Shown here: piece after piece, positions 1 through 7,243 of the stretch
Position numbering within the stretch: the stretch's first letter is position 1
Layout: every line of letters begins with the position of its first letter
Origin: Fimbriimonadaceae bacterium
Lineage (GTDB): Bacteria > Armatimonadota > Fimbriimonadia > Fimbriimonadales > Fimbriimonadaceae
Assembly: GCA_019638675.1 (NCBI GenBank)
Contig: JAHBTE010000001.1
Location: forward strand, 124,001-188,000
Length of the DNA: 64,000 nt
Direction of reading: 5' to 3'
The notes under the pieces: generated by a model
The model's database searches: none
Told to the model about the DNA's origin: nothing
Seen by the model: only the letters and a program-made list of their open reading frames with translations
Made by a program: the position numbers and the translations under genes

Positions 1-911
1 CTGGATTTCACATCTCCACCCTCTGCGAGACGCAGACCCCCTATTGGCCTTAATGATCTTTTGCCAGCAAATGAAAGCAATGCTTCCGAGAGGTCAGTCG
101 GCTTTACATTCATAGCAATCGCAGCATCGTCAGCAGCGAGTTCTGCAAGAACCTTCAATTTTCTAACTGCCCAGAATCCCCAAGGTGCGATTACTGTAAG
201 TATTGTAACAAACCTGACAAATCCAATAGTCATTACATGCTTTTCTCGAATATGTGCGGCCTCGTGGGCAAGTACTGCACGCAGTTTTTGATCACTCCAT
301 GACTCAGCATCTGAGGGAAGCAGCACTGTGTTCGGGCCCACTAACGCTGCAGGAACGGCTAATGAATCGTTAAGTTTTGCCTCAATTTCTACGTATGAAT
401 GCTGTGGCTGCAAGTCGCTCAGCAGAGATTTGATTCTTTCACTGGCCGGGCGTGACATCTTCAGTAGTCTTGTATTGATGATGCTTTGGTAAATAGCAAA
501 TGGAAACAGGAATATGAACATAATCGGCACAGAAACCCAATTCCAGCTCATCCCATATGCAACTTTATATTTGGCATCCTTCCATGCTTTATTACTTGCT
601 TCAATAAATGGCATTCCCTCCTGCTTATATTGATCAGTTAAGGCAAATGCTGTATGGCTAAGCTCCTGTCTTGCCACCATATTCGGTGGCCCAGGAGTCA
701 AAGAAGGTGGTATCGCTATAGCAGGATTTAGTGCAAACAACTCAACTAATGGTCCGGAAACAATTATAAATCCAACCGCCACAGCCGCCAGCCGCAAACG
801 AAAGGATGGTGTCCACTTTGTAACCGATAATAACCCACAAAGGACTAACAATACGATGGCGGTAACAAATAATTGGGGACTAACCATCCCCATTAAAAAA
901 CTCCAAATCAT
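1..911 (-). CDS. M56 family (BlaR1/MecR1-like) membrane metallopeptidase, 3' end cut by window edge
   Basis: The frame is open from an ATG at 911 to the left edge, about 303 residues. The zinc motif HEAAH is at residues 216-220, followed about 40 residues later by ELAADDAA, the usual third-ligand region of M56 peptidases. Hydrophobic segments lie near residues 12-30, 40-60 and 110-130. BlaR1-type proteins sit in the cytoplasmic membrane, sense an external signal and trigger inactivation of a BlaI-type repressor. The start ATG overlaps the TGA of the repressor gene upstream by four bases (ATGA), so the two are translationally coupled. No C-terminal sensor domain can be judged because the gene is truncated. 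The inducing signal is unknown, and a beta-lactam role is not implied. Long-ORF lists miss this gene because it has no stop inside the window. Confidence 0.88.
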   Translation of the reverse strand, partial: MIWSFLMGMVSPQLFVTAIVLLVLCGLLSVTKWTPSFRLRLAAVAVGFIIVSGPLVELFALNPAIAIPPSLTPGPPNMVARQELSHTAFALTDQYKQEGMPFIEASNKAWKDAKYKVAYGMSWNWVSVPIMFIFLFPFAIYQSIINTRLLKMSRPASERIKSLLSDLQPQHSYVEIEAKLNDSLAVPAALVGPNTVLLPSDAESWSDQKLRAVLAHEAAHIREKHVMTIGFVRFVTILTVIAPWGFWAVRKLKVLAELAADDAAIAMNVKPTDLSEALLSFAGKRSLRPIGGLRLAEGGDVKS

Positions 912-1285
912 CGTTTTTGCTCCTGTTTAGCCTGTTCAATGAGTTGTTCAAGCTCTGCGATTTCTGATTCAGTCAACTGCTCCCTGCTGTCTCCCAGCAA
1001 ACTCAAAACCGCTGCACTTCTACTTCCACCAAAAAAGGAGTCCACCACTCGCCGCATCATCCCGCGAGCGGCTTCTTGCTTAGGTTGAACCGGGAAATAA
1101 ACATATTTGCCATCTTTTTCCCCATGTTTCAAATGGCCTTTCTCTTCAAGAATTCTTAGTTGGGCACGCACTGCGGAATATCCCGCTGGGTTACTCATGG
1201 CATCAATTACATCCGCCACTGACCCGCTACCAAGCTTGTAGATCGCCTCCATGATCTGGGTTTCACGTTTAGAAAGTGGCGTCAT
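908..1285 (-). CDS. BlaI/MecI/CopY family transcriptional repressor
   Basis: This 125-residue protein has the length and pattern of BlaI/MecI winged-helix repressors. The N-terminal segment TPLSKRETQIMEAIYKLG is the first helix, GYSAVRAQLRILEEKGHL covers the recognition helix region, and a C-terminal helical dimerisation tail follows. Family members bind short inverted repeats at their own promoter and are removed when the partner M56 protease is activated. The partner gene directly follows with a four-base overlap. Two matching inverted repeats (1296-1311 and 1339-1354) lie between this gene and the divergent lipoprotein gene, so it probably represses itself and perhaps that neighbour. Confidence 0.92.
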   Translation of the reverse strand: MTPLSKRETQIMEAIYKLGSGSVADVIDAMSNPAGYSAVRAQLRILEEKGHLKHGEKDGKYVYFPVQPKQEAARGMMRRVVDSFFGGSRSAAVLSLLGDSREQLTESEIAELEQLIEQAKQEQKR

Positions 1286-1295
1286 TCAATACTCC

Positions 1296-1311
1296 TGCTA
1301 AAAATATAGCA
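1296..1311. promoter_or_regulatory. Probable BlaI-type operator 1
   Basis: Perfect inverted repeat TGCTA-N6-TAGCA, 11 bp upstream of the repressor start codon. An identical half-site pair with the same six-base spacer recurs at 1339-1354. Position, dyad symmetry and repetition next to a BlaI-type gene support an operator; binding is inferred. Confidence 0.7.
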
Positions 1312-1338
1312 CCCATATCATTGGATGTCAATACTTTG

Positions 1339-1354
1339 TGCTATTTTTTTAGCA
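1339..1354. promoter_or_regulatory. Probable BlaI-type operator 2
   Basis: Perfect inverted repeat TGCTA-N6-TAGCA, with a spacer of six T. Its centre is 43 bp from that of the first copy, roughly four helical turns. It overlaps the space just upstream of a TACAAT -10-like element at 1370-1375 that would serve the rightward lipoprotein gene, so a bound repressor could block both directions. Confidence 0.7.
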
Positions 1355-1381
1355 TTATCATAAAACAGCTACAATAGTTCC

Positions 1382-1738
1382 ATGCGAAATATCCTCATCG
1401 CGACAATTGCCCTTGCTTCTTTCGCGCTCATCGGATGCGGCAATGCTGAACCAGAAGGCAAGATTGACGCCCCTGAAAGCGGAGCAACTAACGATCCCGC
1501 GACCAACCAAGCTCCTCCTACGGGGACCGAATCAACCGCAAACACGGGCGGCGGATCAGGTTCTGGCGTTCAAATTCACGGAGCAGGAGCGGGCGGAATG
1601 GCTCCCGTCACTGGCACAGAAAATCTTGGCGGTGGGGGTGGCGGAGTTCAACAAGCGGCTAAAGAAAAAGCCCTGAGTACCGCTGCAGGTGCAGGAGCTG
1701 GCTCAGCTGGTCAGCTTGGCAACGACGACGGGGAATAA
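1382..1738 (+). CDS. Small Gly-rich lipoprotein of unknown function
   Basis: A protein of 118 residues with an N-terminal signal segment ending in the lipobox LIGC (acceptor Cys19). The mature part is low complexity, rich in Gly, Ser, Thr, Ala and Glu, with no recognised domain. It is transcribed divergently from the BlaI/M56 pair across an intergenic space holding two inverted-repeat operators, so it may belong to that regulon; this is inference. A TACAAT element ends only 6 bp before the ATG, which suggests a leaderless or nearly leaderless transcript. Codon-position composition is mixed because the protein is so repetitive, but the signal peptide and operator context favour a real gene. 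Confidence 0.7.
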   Translation: MRNILIATIALASFALIGCGNAEPEGKIDAPESGATNDPATNQAPPTGTESTANTGGGSGSGVQIHGAGAGGMAPVTGTENLGGGGGGVQQAAKEKALSTAAGAGAGSAGQLGNDDGE

Positions 1739-1747
1739 GCAAATACG

Positions 1748-1779
1748 GTTCCTCTCTCCTTAGAGGGAGGAACTTTATT
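1748..1779 (+). terminator. Hairpin between convergent genes
   Basis: An 11-bp stem (1748-1758 with 1763-1773, one G-T pair) and a CTTA loop, followed by TTTATT. It serves the lipoprotein gene and overlaps the stop codon of the convergent rmuC. Confidence 0.65.
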
Positions 1780-3175
1780 CCAAACTTAGCTGGTTGCTCT
1801 CTGGGAGCACGGCGAAATCACGCGCCCTTAGTTCCCGCTCGGCGAATTCCACAACCATTGTTTCATCTATTTCCGAGTTAGAAGGCAATCCAGCTTCCTT
1901 CATTTTTCTTGCCTTCGGGATAACCGTAGCATCGAGTGATCCACCAAATTTGTTGTAACTCTTGCCTACCGAGTCAATACGCCGGCCAAGTTCGTCGTAG
2001 TGAGTTTTCATAGTGACCAGCGCATCGTACAAATCTTTGCCCCACTGCTGAATGTTACGGGCTTCGCGAGCCAACCGTTCTTGCCGCCAACCGTAATTGA
2101 CGGCCTTGAGCATCGGCAACAGAGTTGAAGGCGAAACGAGAACGACGTTCATATTCATTACGTCTTCCAATAATCCATGCCGACCTTCCACCGCCATGCG
2201 GAACGCCGATTCGCTGGCAATGAACATAACAACGAAATCGGGAGCCGCTTCCAACTTAGAATAATCCCGTTTATTCAGGCCTTTTGCGTAGTCATAAATC
2301 TTGTTTGCGATGCCTTGCGAGAGCACTTTGCGGGAATCAGCATCTGCCCCTTCAAGCTCATCTAAATCTTGGATCGGCACTTTGCTATCAATGATCATTG
2401 TCCGACCTCCAGGAAGGAACACTTGCATATCTGGTCGAAGTGAGCCTTCACTTCCGAGTAAGGCTTCTTGCATAACGTAATCGGTCTTTTCTTTCATGCC
2501 TGCCATTTCGACCACGCGTTGCAGGTGGACTTCTCCCCACTTACCCGCGGAGCCAGAGCCGTGCAGAGCAGTGATCAACTTGCTGGTTCCACTTGTGAGT
2601 TGATCTAACTGGCCCTTGAGCGTCGTACTTTCTTTAAGTCGTTCCTGTTCGATCTCTTTGCTGAATTCTTCAAGCCGTTTGAGTTCTGCGGCTACCGGCT
2701 GAAGCAGATTCTCGATTTCTTTTCGTTTATCTTTGGCGTCGTTTTCGTTGGCTTCCTGGTAGCGCTTGAGAAGTTCCTCACCGCCTTTTTTCACCGCTTC
2801 ATGGCTTAAATTTGCGAAAGTCTCCTTAAACTTCTCTTCTAGGTTTTTCATTTCGCGGATGCGGTCTTCAAACGCTTGTTCGCGAGCATCTATGTCGCTG
2901 ACCACCGCCGCATGCTTGACATCCAGTTCGTGAAATCTGGATTGAATACCCACCAACTCAGCCTCGGTTTCCGCGAGTTCGTCTTCTAGTTGCTGAAGGC
3001 GTTCTCCACGAGATGCGGCGTCGCTTTCAGCTTTGGATTTTTCGGTCAGCAACTCCTCAACACGTTTCTGAAGTTCTTGGGTTCGCGAATGGTCAGGCGC
3101 ACTCTTACCTCGCATCAATAACCAAACCGCGACTCCGCCAATGACTGCACCGACTAACGCCCAAATAGCATCCAC
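1775..3175 (-). CDS. rmuC: RmuC family DNA recombination-limiting protein
   Basis: This 466-residue protein has the RmuC layout. An N-terminal membrane helix (about residues 3-20) is followed by a long charged coiled coil (about 25-190) and then the conserved RmuC domain with GKWGEVHLQRVVE near residue 212, LRPDMQVFLPGG and MIIDSKVP. RmuC is a predicted membrane-tethered PD-(D/E)XK-type nuclease-like protein that restrains certain DNA inversions and rearrangements; the DSK stretch is the expected catalytic-like region. Length matches the family. It stands alone, convergent with the lipoprotein and divergent from the lyase gene, with 73 bp between the two divergent starts. Confidence 0.93.
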   Translation of the reverse strand: MDAIWALVGAVIGGVAVWLLMRGKSAPDHSRTQELQKRVEELLTEKSKAESDAASRGERLQQLEDELAETEAELVGIQSRFHELDVKHAAVVSDIDAREQAFEDRIREMKNLEEKFKETFANLSHEAVKKGGEELLKRYQEANENDAKDKRKEIENLLQPVAAELKRLEEFSKEIEQERLKESTTLKGQLDQLTSGTSKLITALHGSGSAGKWGEVHLQRVVEMAGMKEKTDYVMQEALLGSEGSLRPDMQVFLPGGRTMIIDSKVPIQDLDELEGADADSRKVLSQGIANKIYDYAKGLNKRDYSKLEAAPDFVVMFIASESAFRMAVEGRHGLLEDVMNMNVVLVSPSTLLPMLKAVNYGWRQERLAREARNIQQWGKDLYDALVTMKTHYDELGRRIDSVGKSYNKFGGSLDATVIPKARKMKEAGLPSNSEIDETMVVEFAERELRARDFAVLPESNQLSLE

Positions 3176-3248
3176 ACGTCTAGTATGCCAAACCTAAGCA
3201 AGAATCATATCGAAATTTCCACAAAATCTCCAGAGGTAACCTATTCTC

Positions 3249-4133
3249 ATGATTCATCCGCCACTTAAAAAGCCGGGCCAAATTCTCCGCGATATGTGGC
3301 GCGATCAAATCGTCGTGATGCCTGGAGCCTTCAGTGCGCTCTCCGCCCTTGCCGCTTACAAGCAGGGAGCACAAGCGGTCTACCTCAGTGGTGGAGCGAT
3401 CACTAACAACCTCACCGGACTACCCGATATCGCCGTCATCACGCCCGAAGAACTTTCATCAACCGCCGCCCGAGCCTGCCAAGTCGCGCCGGTTCCCATT
3501 ATCAGCGATGCCGATACTGGATTCGGAGACGTTTGGAACGTCGCCCGCACGGTGATCGAAATGGAACGGGCTGGCCTTGCGGGAATCCACCTTGAAGACC
3601 AAGTGTCGCCCAAGCGATGCGGTCACTTAGATGGCAAAGAGATCATTAGTACCGCCGACATGGAAGCAAAGCTCCGCGCCGCGGTAGACCACAAATCAGA
3701 TCCTTCATTCCTCATCATCGCCCGAACCGATGCTCGCGGAATCGCCGGAATTGGAGAAACGATCAACCGAGCAAAAGCATACGTTCAAGCGGGTGCGGAT
3801 GGAATTTTTCCCGAAGGATTAGAATCAGAGGCAGAATTCGCGGCAGTTCGTGAAGCCCTGCCGGGAGTTCCCCTGCTCGCCAATATGACCGAGTTCGGCA
3901 AAACCCCGCTCATCACCGCCGAGCAATTCAATAACCTTGGCTACCAAATGGTGATCTTCCCCGTGACCGCTCTGCGTGTGATGCTCAAAGCGGTTGAAGA
4001 ATTCTATGCCGACTTGCTCCAAACGGGAACTCAAGCTGATTGGATAGAGAAAATGAGGACTCGCAACGAGTTGTACGCAACCATTGACTATCCCAATTTT
4101 ACGGCGAAAGATAAGACCTACTCTAAGAGTTAA
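3249..4133 (+). CDS. prpB: Methylisocitrate lyase-like enzyme (isocitrate lyase/PEP mutase superfamily)
   Basis: This 294-residue protein belongs to the ICL/PEPM superfamily, which forms a TIM barrel. The metal-binding stretch DADTGFG is at residues 87-93 and the signature KRCGH, with its catalytic Cys124, at 122-126. The HLDGK that follows is typical of 2-methylisocitrate lyases, which split methylisocitrate into succinate and pyruvate. Length (about 290-300) fits PrpB rather than the larger glyoxylate-cycle isocitrate lyase. A citrate synthase family gene follows 177 bp downstream on the same strand, which supports the methylcitrate cycle. No prpD-like dehydratase is seen nearby. A carboxyvinyl-carboxyphosphonate or oxaloacetase-type member cannot be fully excluded. 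Confidence 0.85.
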   Translation: MIHPPLKKPGQILRDMWRDQIVVMPGAFSALSALAAYKQGAQAVYLSGGAITNNLTGLPDIAVITPEELSSTAARACQVAPVPIISDADTGFGDVWNVARTVIEMERAGLAGIHLEDQVSPKRCGHLDGKEIISTADMEAKLRAAVDHKSDPSFLIIARTDARGIAGIGETINRAKAYVQAGADGIFPEGLESEAEFAAVREALPGVPLLANMTEFGKTPLITAEQFNNLGYQMVIFPVTALRVMLKAVEEFYADLLQTGTQADWIEKMRTRNELYATIDYPNFTAKDKTYSKS

Positions 4134-4310
4134 TCCTGCAGTCCCGGGAAGCATGGGCCGACATAAAACCCGTAGGTAGAATCCCTAACATCTCAGGGGA
4201 CAGCAGGACACATAAATCTGCCAACTCAGACGGGCAATGAAGCTCCGCATCAAATAGTAATAAGTTGACTGCGCGGCAGATTTCCCTCACAAAAAGCGAG
4301 ACTCGGAAAC

Positions 4311-5453
4311 ATGAGCGAAACGACTTATCCAAACTATAGCCCCGGACTTCAAGGTGTCATTGGCGGCGTAACCTCCATTTCTAAAATCACGGTCGAGGAA
4401 TCAAGACTCGAATACCGAGGTTACAACGTTCACGATCTTGCTTCGCAAGGATCATTTGAAGAAACTGCTTACCTTTTGCTCAAAGGTGAACTGCCCAACG
4501 CGGCGGAGCTCGCTGAATTCAACAAGACCCTTGATTCCGAGCGCAGCATTCCTAACGAAGTCATTACGGCTCTGAAATCTTGCGCTAAAGGCACCCACCC
4601 AATGGATATGCTCAAGGCGGCATATTCGGTGCTCTCCGGTTTCGACCCAGATTACAACGCCGATCCAACCGATCACGATGCAAATATCCGCAAAGCAATC
4701 CGCATCCTTGCTAAAGCGCCAACCATTGTTACCGCGGCATACCAAATTTCACAAGGAAAAGAGCCAATTGCACCAAAAGCTGGTCTGCGAACCGCATCTA
4801 ACTTCCTTTACATGCTCCACGGCTCTGAGCAAGATGACTACACCGAGTTGGTCATGGATGCCAGTCTCACGCTTTACGCTGAGCACACCTACAACGCTTC
4901 AACCTTTGCTTGCCGAGTCTGCGTCGCAACCTTGAGCGACATCTACAGCGGCATCGTTACCGGAATTGGAACCCTCAAGGGTCCTTTGCACGGTGGCGCA
5001 AACGAAGAAGCCATGGCGATGCTCATGGAAGTCGGTTCCCCCGAAAATGCCGAAGCTTGGCTTCGCGACGCTCTCGCAACCAAGAAAAAGATTATGGGCT
5101 TCGGTCACCGAGAGTACAAAGTTGGCGACGGTCGAGCGATTTACCTCACCGAAGTTGCTAAAGAAATCGGTCGCCGCAAGGGCAACACCAAGTGGGGCGA
5201 CATTGCCGATATTATGGAAAAGATCATGCGCGAGGAAAAGAACATTTATCCAAACGTAGACTTCCCTGCGGCATACGCTTACTACCTGCTCGGTATTCCC
5301 ATCGAGCTTTACACTCCTATCTTCGTAATGGCCCGCGTCAGCGGATGGTCAGCCCACGCGATTGAGCAATTGGATAACAACCGATTGATTCGCCCAAGCT
5401 GTATCTACGAAGGCAAGCTTGACCTTAAGTACGTACCGATTCAGGATCGCTAA
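4311..5453 (+). CDS. prpC: Citrate synthase / 2-methylcitrate synthase
   Basis: A 380-residue citrate synthase with all three catalytic residues: His227 in GPLHGG, His266 in MGFGHREYK and Asp317 in NVDFPAAYAYY. The enzyme condenses oxaloacetate with acetyl-CoA or propionyl-CoA. The short form without an N-terminal extension is typical of the dimeric synthases that include 2-methylcitrate synthases. The methylisocitrate lyase upstream makes PrpC the better guess, but sequence alone does not settle substrate, and this may be the only citrate synthase in the cell. A weak GGAAAC precedes the ATG. A strong intrinsic terminator follows, so transcription ends here. Confidence 0.9.
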   Translation: MSETTYPNYSPGLQGVIGGVTSISKITVEESRLEYRGYNVHDLASQGSFEETAYLLLKGELPNAAELAEFNKTLDSERSIPNEVITALKSCAKGTHPMDMLKAAYSVLSGFDPDYNADPTDHDANIRKAIRILAKAPTIVTAAYQISQGKEPIAPKAGLRTASNFLYMLHGSEQDDYTELVMDASLTLYAEHTYNASTFACRVCVATLSDIYSGIVTGIGTLKGPLHGGANEEAMAMLMEVGSPENAEAWLRDALATKKKIMGFGHREYKVGDGRAIYLTEVAKEIGRRKGNTKWGDIADIMEKIMREEKNIYPNVDFPAAYAYYLLGIPIELYTPIFVMARVSGWSAHAIEQLDNNRLIRPSCIYEGKLDLKYVPIQDR

Positions 5454-5470
5454 GAAGAGTTGTACGCTCA

Positions 5471-5504
5471 ATCACCCCGAACACTAGTTCGGGGTGATTT
5501 TTTT
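5471..5504 (+). terminator. Rho-independent terminator after citrate synthase
   Basis: Perfect 12-bp stem (5471-5482 with 5487-5498), ACTA loop, then a run of seven T. It lies 17 bp after the citrate synthase stop. Confidence 0.92.
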
Positions 5505-5590
5505 ATGAAACAAATTACTTGTATTTTATGAGTATTTTCTGTAATCCTAAAATTCATTGAGTAGGGAGCTTCTTTATTCCCCGAGGTCAT

Positions 5591-7243
5591 ATGTCTGAAA
5601 ACGATAAACGAATTGCTATTCTGGCAATACATGGAATGGGAACTCACCTCCCTCTGACTGGCATTCAAGATGCGGTAAAAGTTATTCAAAGATTGCCCGA
5701 CTACAAGGTGCCAGATGGCGAGGAGACAGAAAAACAAAAGAAAGTTGAGGTTTCAAGTTGTAGAAAAGTATTAGATGGGAAGGATTGCACACTTTCTTCA
5801 GCAAAAGTCATTCGTCAAACTCAAAATAACGAATTGCCGTCCGAAGTTTATGTTTTCGAAGCGAATTATTCTTCTATTCCGAAGGGGAAAGCGGGGCTCT
5901 CGGACGTTATTCGGTTCCTCTTTGCTGCAGGCTGGAGTAGCCTCGGAAACAATCAGTGGCAAAGGGTTTTATTCGGTCATAGCAAAGATTGTGAACCACG
6001 AAGATTTACGCACTGGGTTTTACTACTTTTTATATTCGGGCTATTTGCAGCTATCTTGCTTAACCTCACTTTTGTGAGAGAAGTACCGTTGATTTTGGGA
6101 CAATTATCATCTTCTCCCTTAACGAGCGGAGTTGATAAGTATCATCTCGCAATCGGTCTAAGCTTCATTATTATATTAGTTTACGCAGTCGTGATGGCTG
6201 TGTATGCTCTGCTCCACCGATCGCTGACGAAAGGAACAATTAGGCCAAACTCAAATGGTATAGGCACTAATCTTCTTTACTACTTAATGATTCTCTTCCC
6301 AATAGCTCTAATTGCTTCGATGTTTCTTGGTGCTTTCTTTGCCTCAAGGCTTCCCGTGTTCAGTGAAGAATTTCTGGAAGGAAGTCGTAGTTTTGGTTGG
6401 CTCATTGTAGCCGGACGATTTGTTGGGATTATTCCCACCGGATTTATCTTTGCCCAAATTCTTTCGGCCCGAAAAAAATATTTTGCGTTTTGGTTTTGCG
6501 TTTATCTTTTTGGCCTTGCTGCAGTCCTCGGGCTAAATCCCGACTACCTATTGCTACTTACTAATCAAAAAATGACTAATTTTGACTTTCTAGTTCTTGG
6601 TGCGGCATTTTTTGGGCTTAGCGCATTCGCTCGTTCATTTTTGATCAACTACGCGGGAGACGTTGCAGCCTACGTATCGGGTTCAAAGGCATCAAAGTTT
6701 GCGGAAGTGAGAAGCCAAGTTCAATCCCAAGTGGGGCTTGTACTTGATCATTTAATCGAAGAAAAGTATGAAGTTATTGTACTAGCGCACAGTCTAGGTT
6801 CCATTGTTGCCTACGATGTAGTCAATCGAAGTCTTCTTGAGAATGATTTGAGAATGCACCGTATTCGAGCATTCATCACCTATGGCTGCCCGCTGGATAA
6901 AATTGCCTACATTTTTCAGACGGAGGAACCCTACGGAGATAGTGTTAGAAATGAACTGATTTACTCCAGGCAGCCACTTGTGCAGACAAAGTTTCGCACT
7001 CAGATTCCGTGGTGGAATGTTCAAGCTAAACATGATATCGTTGGTGGAGGGTTAATTTATTACAACCAAGTGCCGGATCCTAAAACTGATTACACAAGCA
7101 CCTTCCCGGATGTGATGAATGTTCGTGATACGACCAACACCCAGCCTATTGCATCACACAGCAATTACAGTGATAATGACGCACTGAGTCAAACCGTTGA
7201 GAAAGCTCTGACATGGAGACCCCCGTCAACTGTTCGAAGCTAA
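5591..7243 (+). CDS. Alpha/beta-hydrolase-like protein with an inserted multi-spanning membrane region
   Basis: I do not recognise a named family. The 550-residue protein opens with ILAIHGMG (His14-Gly17), a typical oxyanion-strand HG motif of lipase-like hydrolases. The nucleophile elbow AHSLGS appears only at residues 399-404 (Ser401), followed by IVAYDVV. Between them, about residues 135-360 contain roughly six hydrophobic helices. The C-terminal part ends with an HSNYSDN stretch, where a catalytic His could sit. It looks like a serine esterase split around a membrane domain. The ATG at 5591 has GAGG upstream. The gene is visibly more AT-rich than its neighbours. Its stop overlaps the convergent glycosidase stop by four bases. 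Substrate unknown. Confidence 0.7.
   Translation: MSENDKRIAILAIHGMGTHLPLTGIQDAVKVIQRLPDYKVPDGEETEKQKKVEVSSCRKVLDGKDCTLSSAKVIRQTQNNELPSEVYVFEANYSSIPKGKAGLSDVIRFLFAAGWSSLGNNQWQRVLFGHSKDCEPRRFTHWVLLLFIFGLFAAILLNLTFVREVPLILGQLSSSPLTSGVDKYHLAIGLSFIIILVYAVVMAVYALLHRSLTKGTIRPNSNGIGTNLLYYLMILFPIALIASMFLGAFFASRLPVFSEEFLEGSRSFGWLIVAGRFVGIIPTGFIFAQILSARKKYFAFWFCVYLFGLAAVLGLNPDYLLLLTNQKMTNFDFLVLGAAFFGLSAFARSFLINYAGDVAAYVSGSKASKFAEVRSQVQSQVGLVLDHLIEEKYEVIVLAHSLGSIVAYDVVNRSLLENDLRMHRIRAFITYGCPLDKIAYIFQTEEPYGDSVRNELIYSRQPLVQTKFRTQIPWWNVQAKHDIVGGGLIYYNQVPDPKTDYTSTFPDVMNVRDTTNTQPIASHSNYSDNDALSQTVEKALTWRPPSTVRS

Noticed and set aside
4214-4283. Inverted repeat AAATCTGCC / GGCAGATTT upstream of citrate synthase
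   Set aside because: Arms are 52 bp apart and no regulator is near; may be chance, so not listed as an operator.
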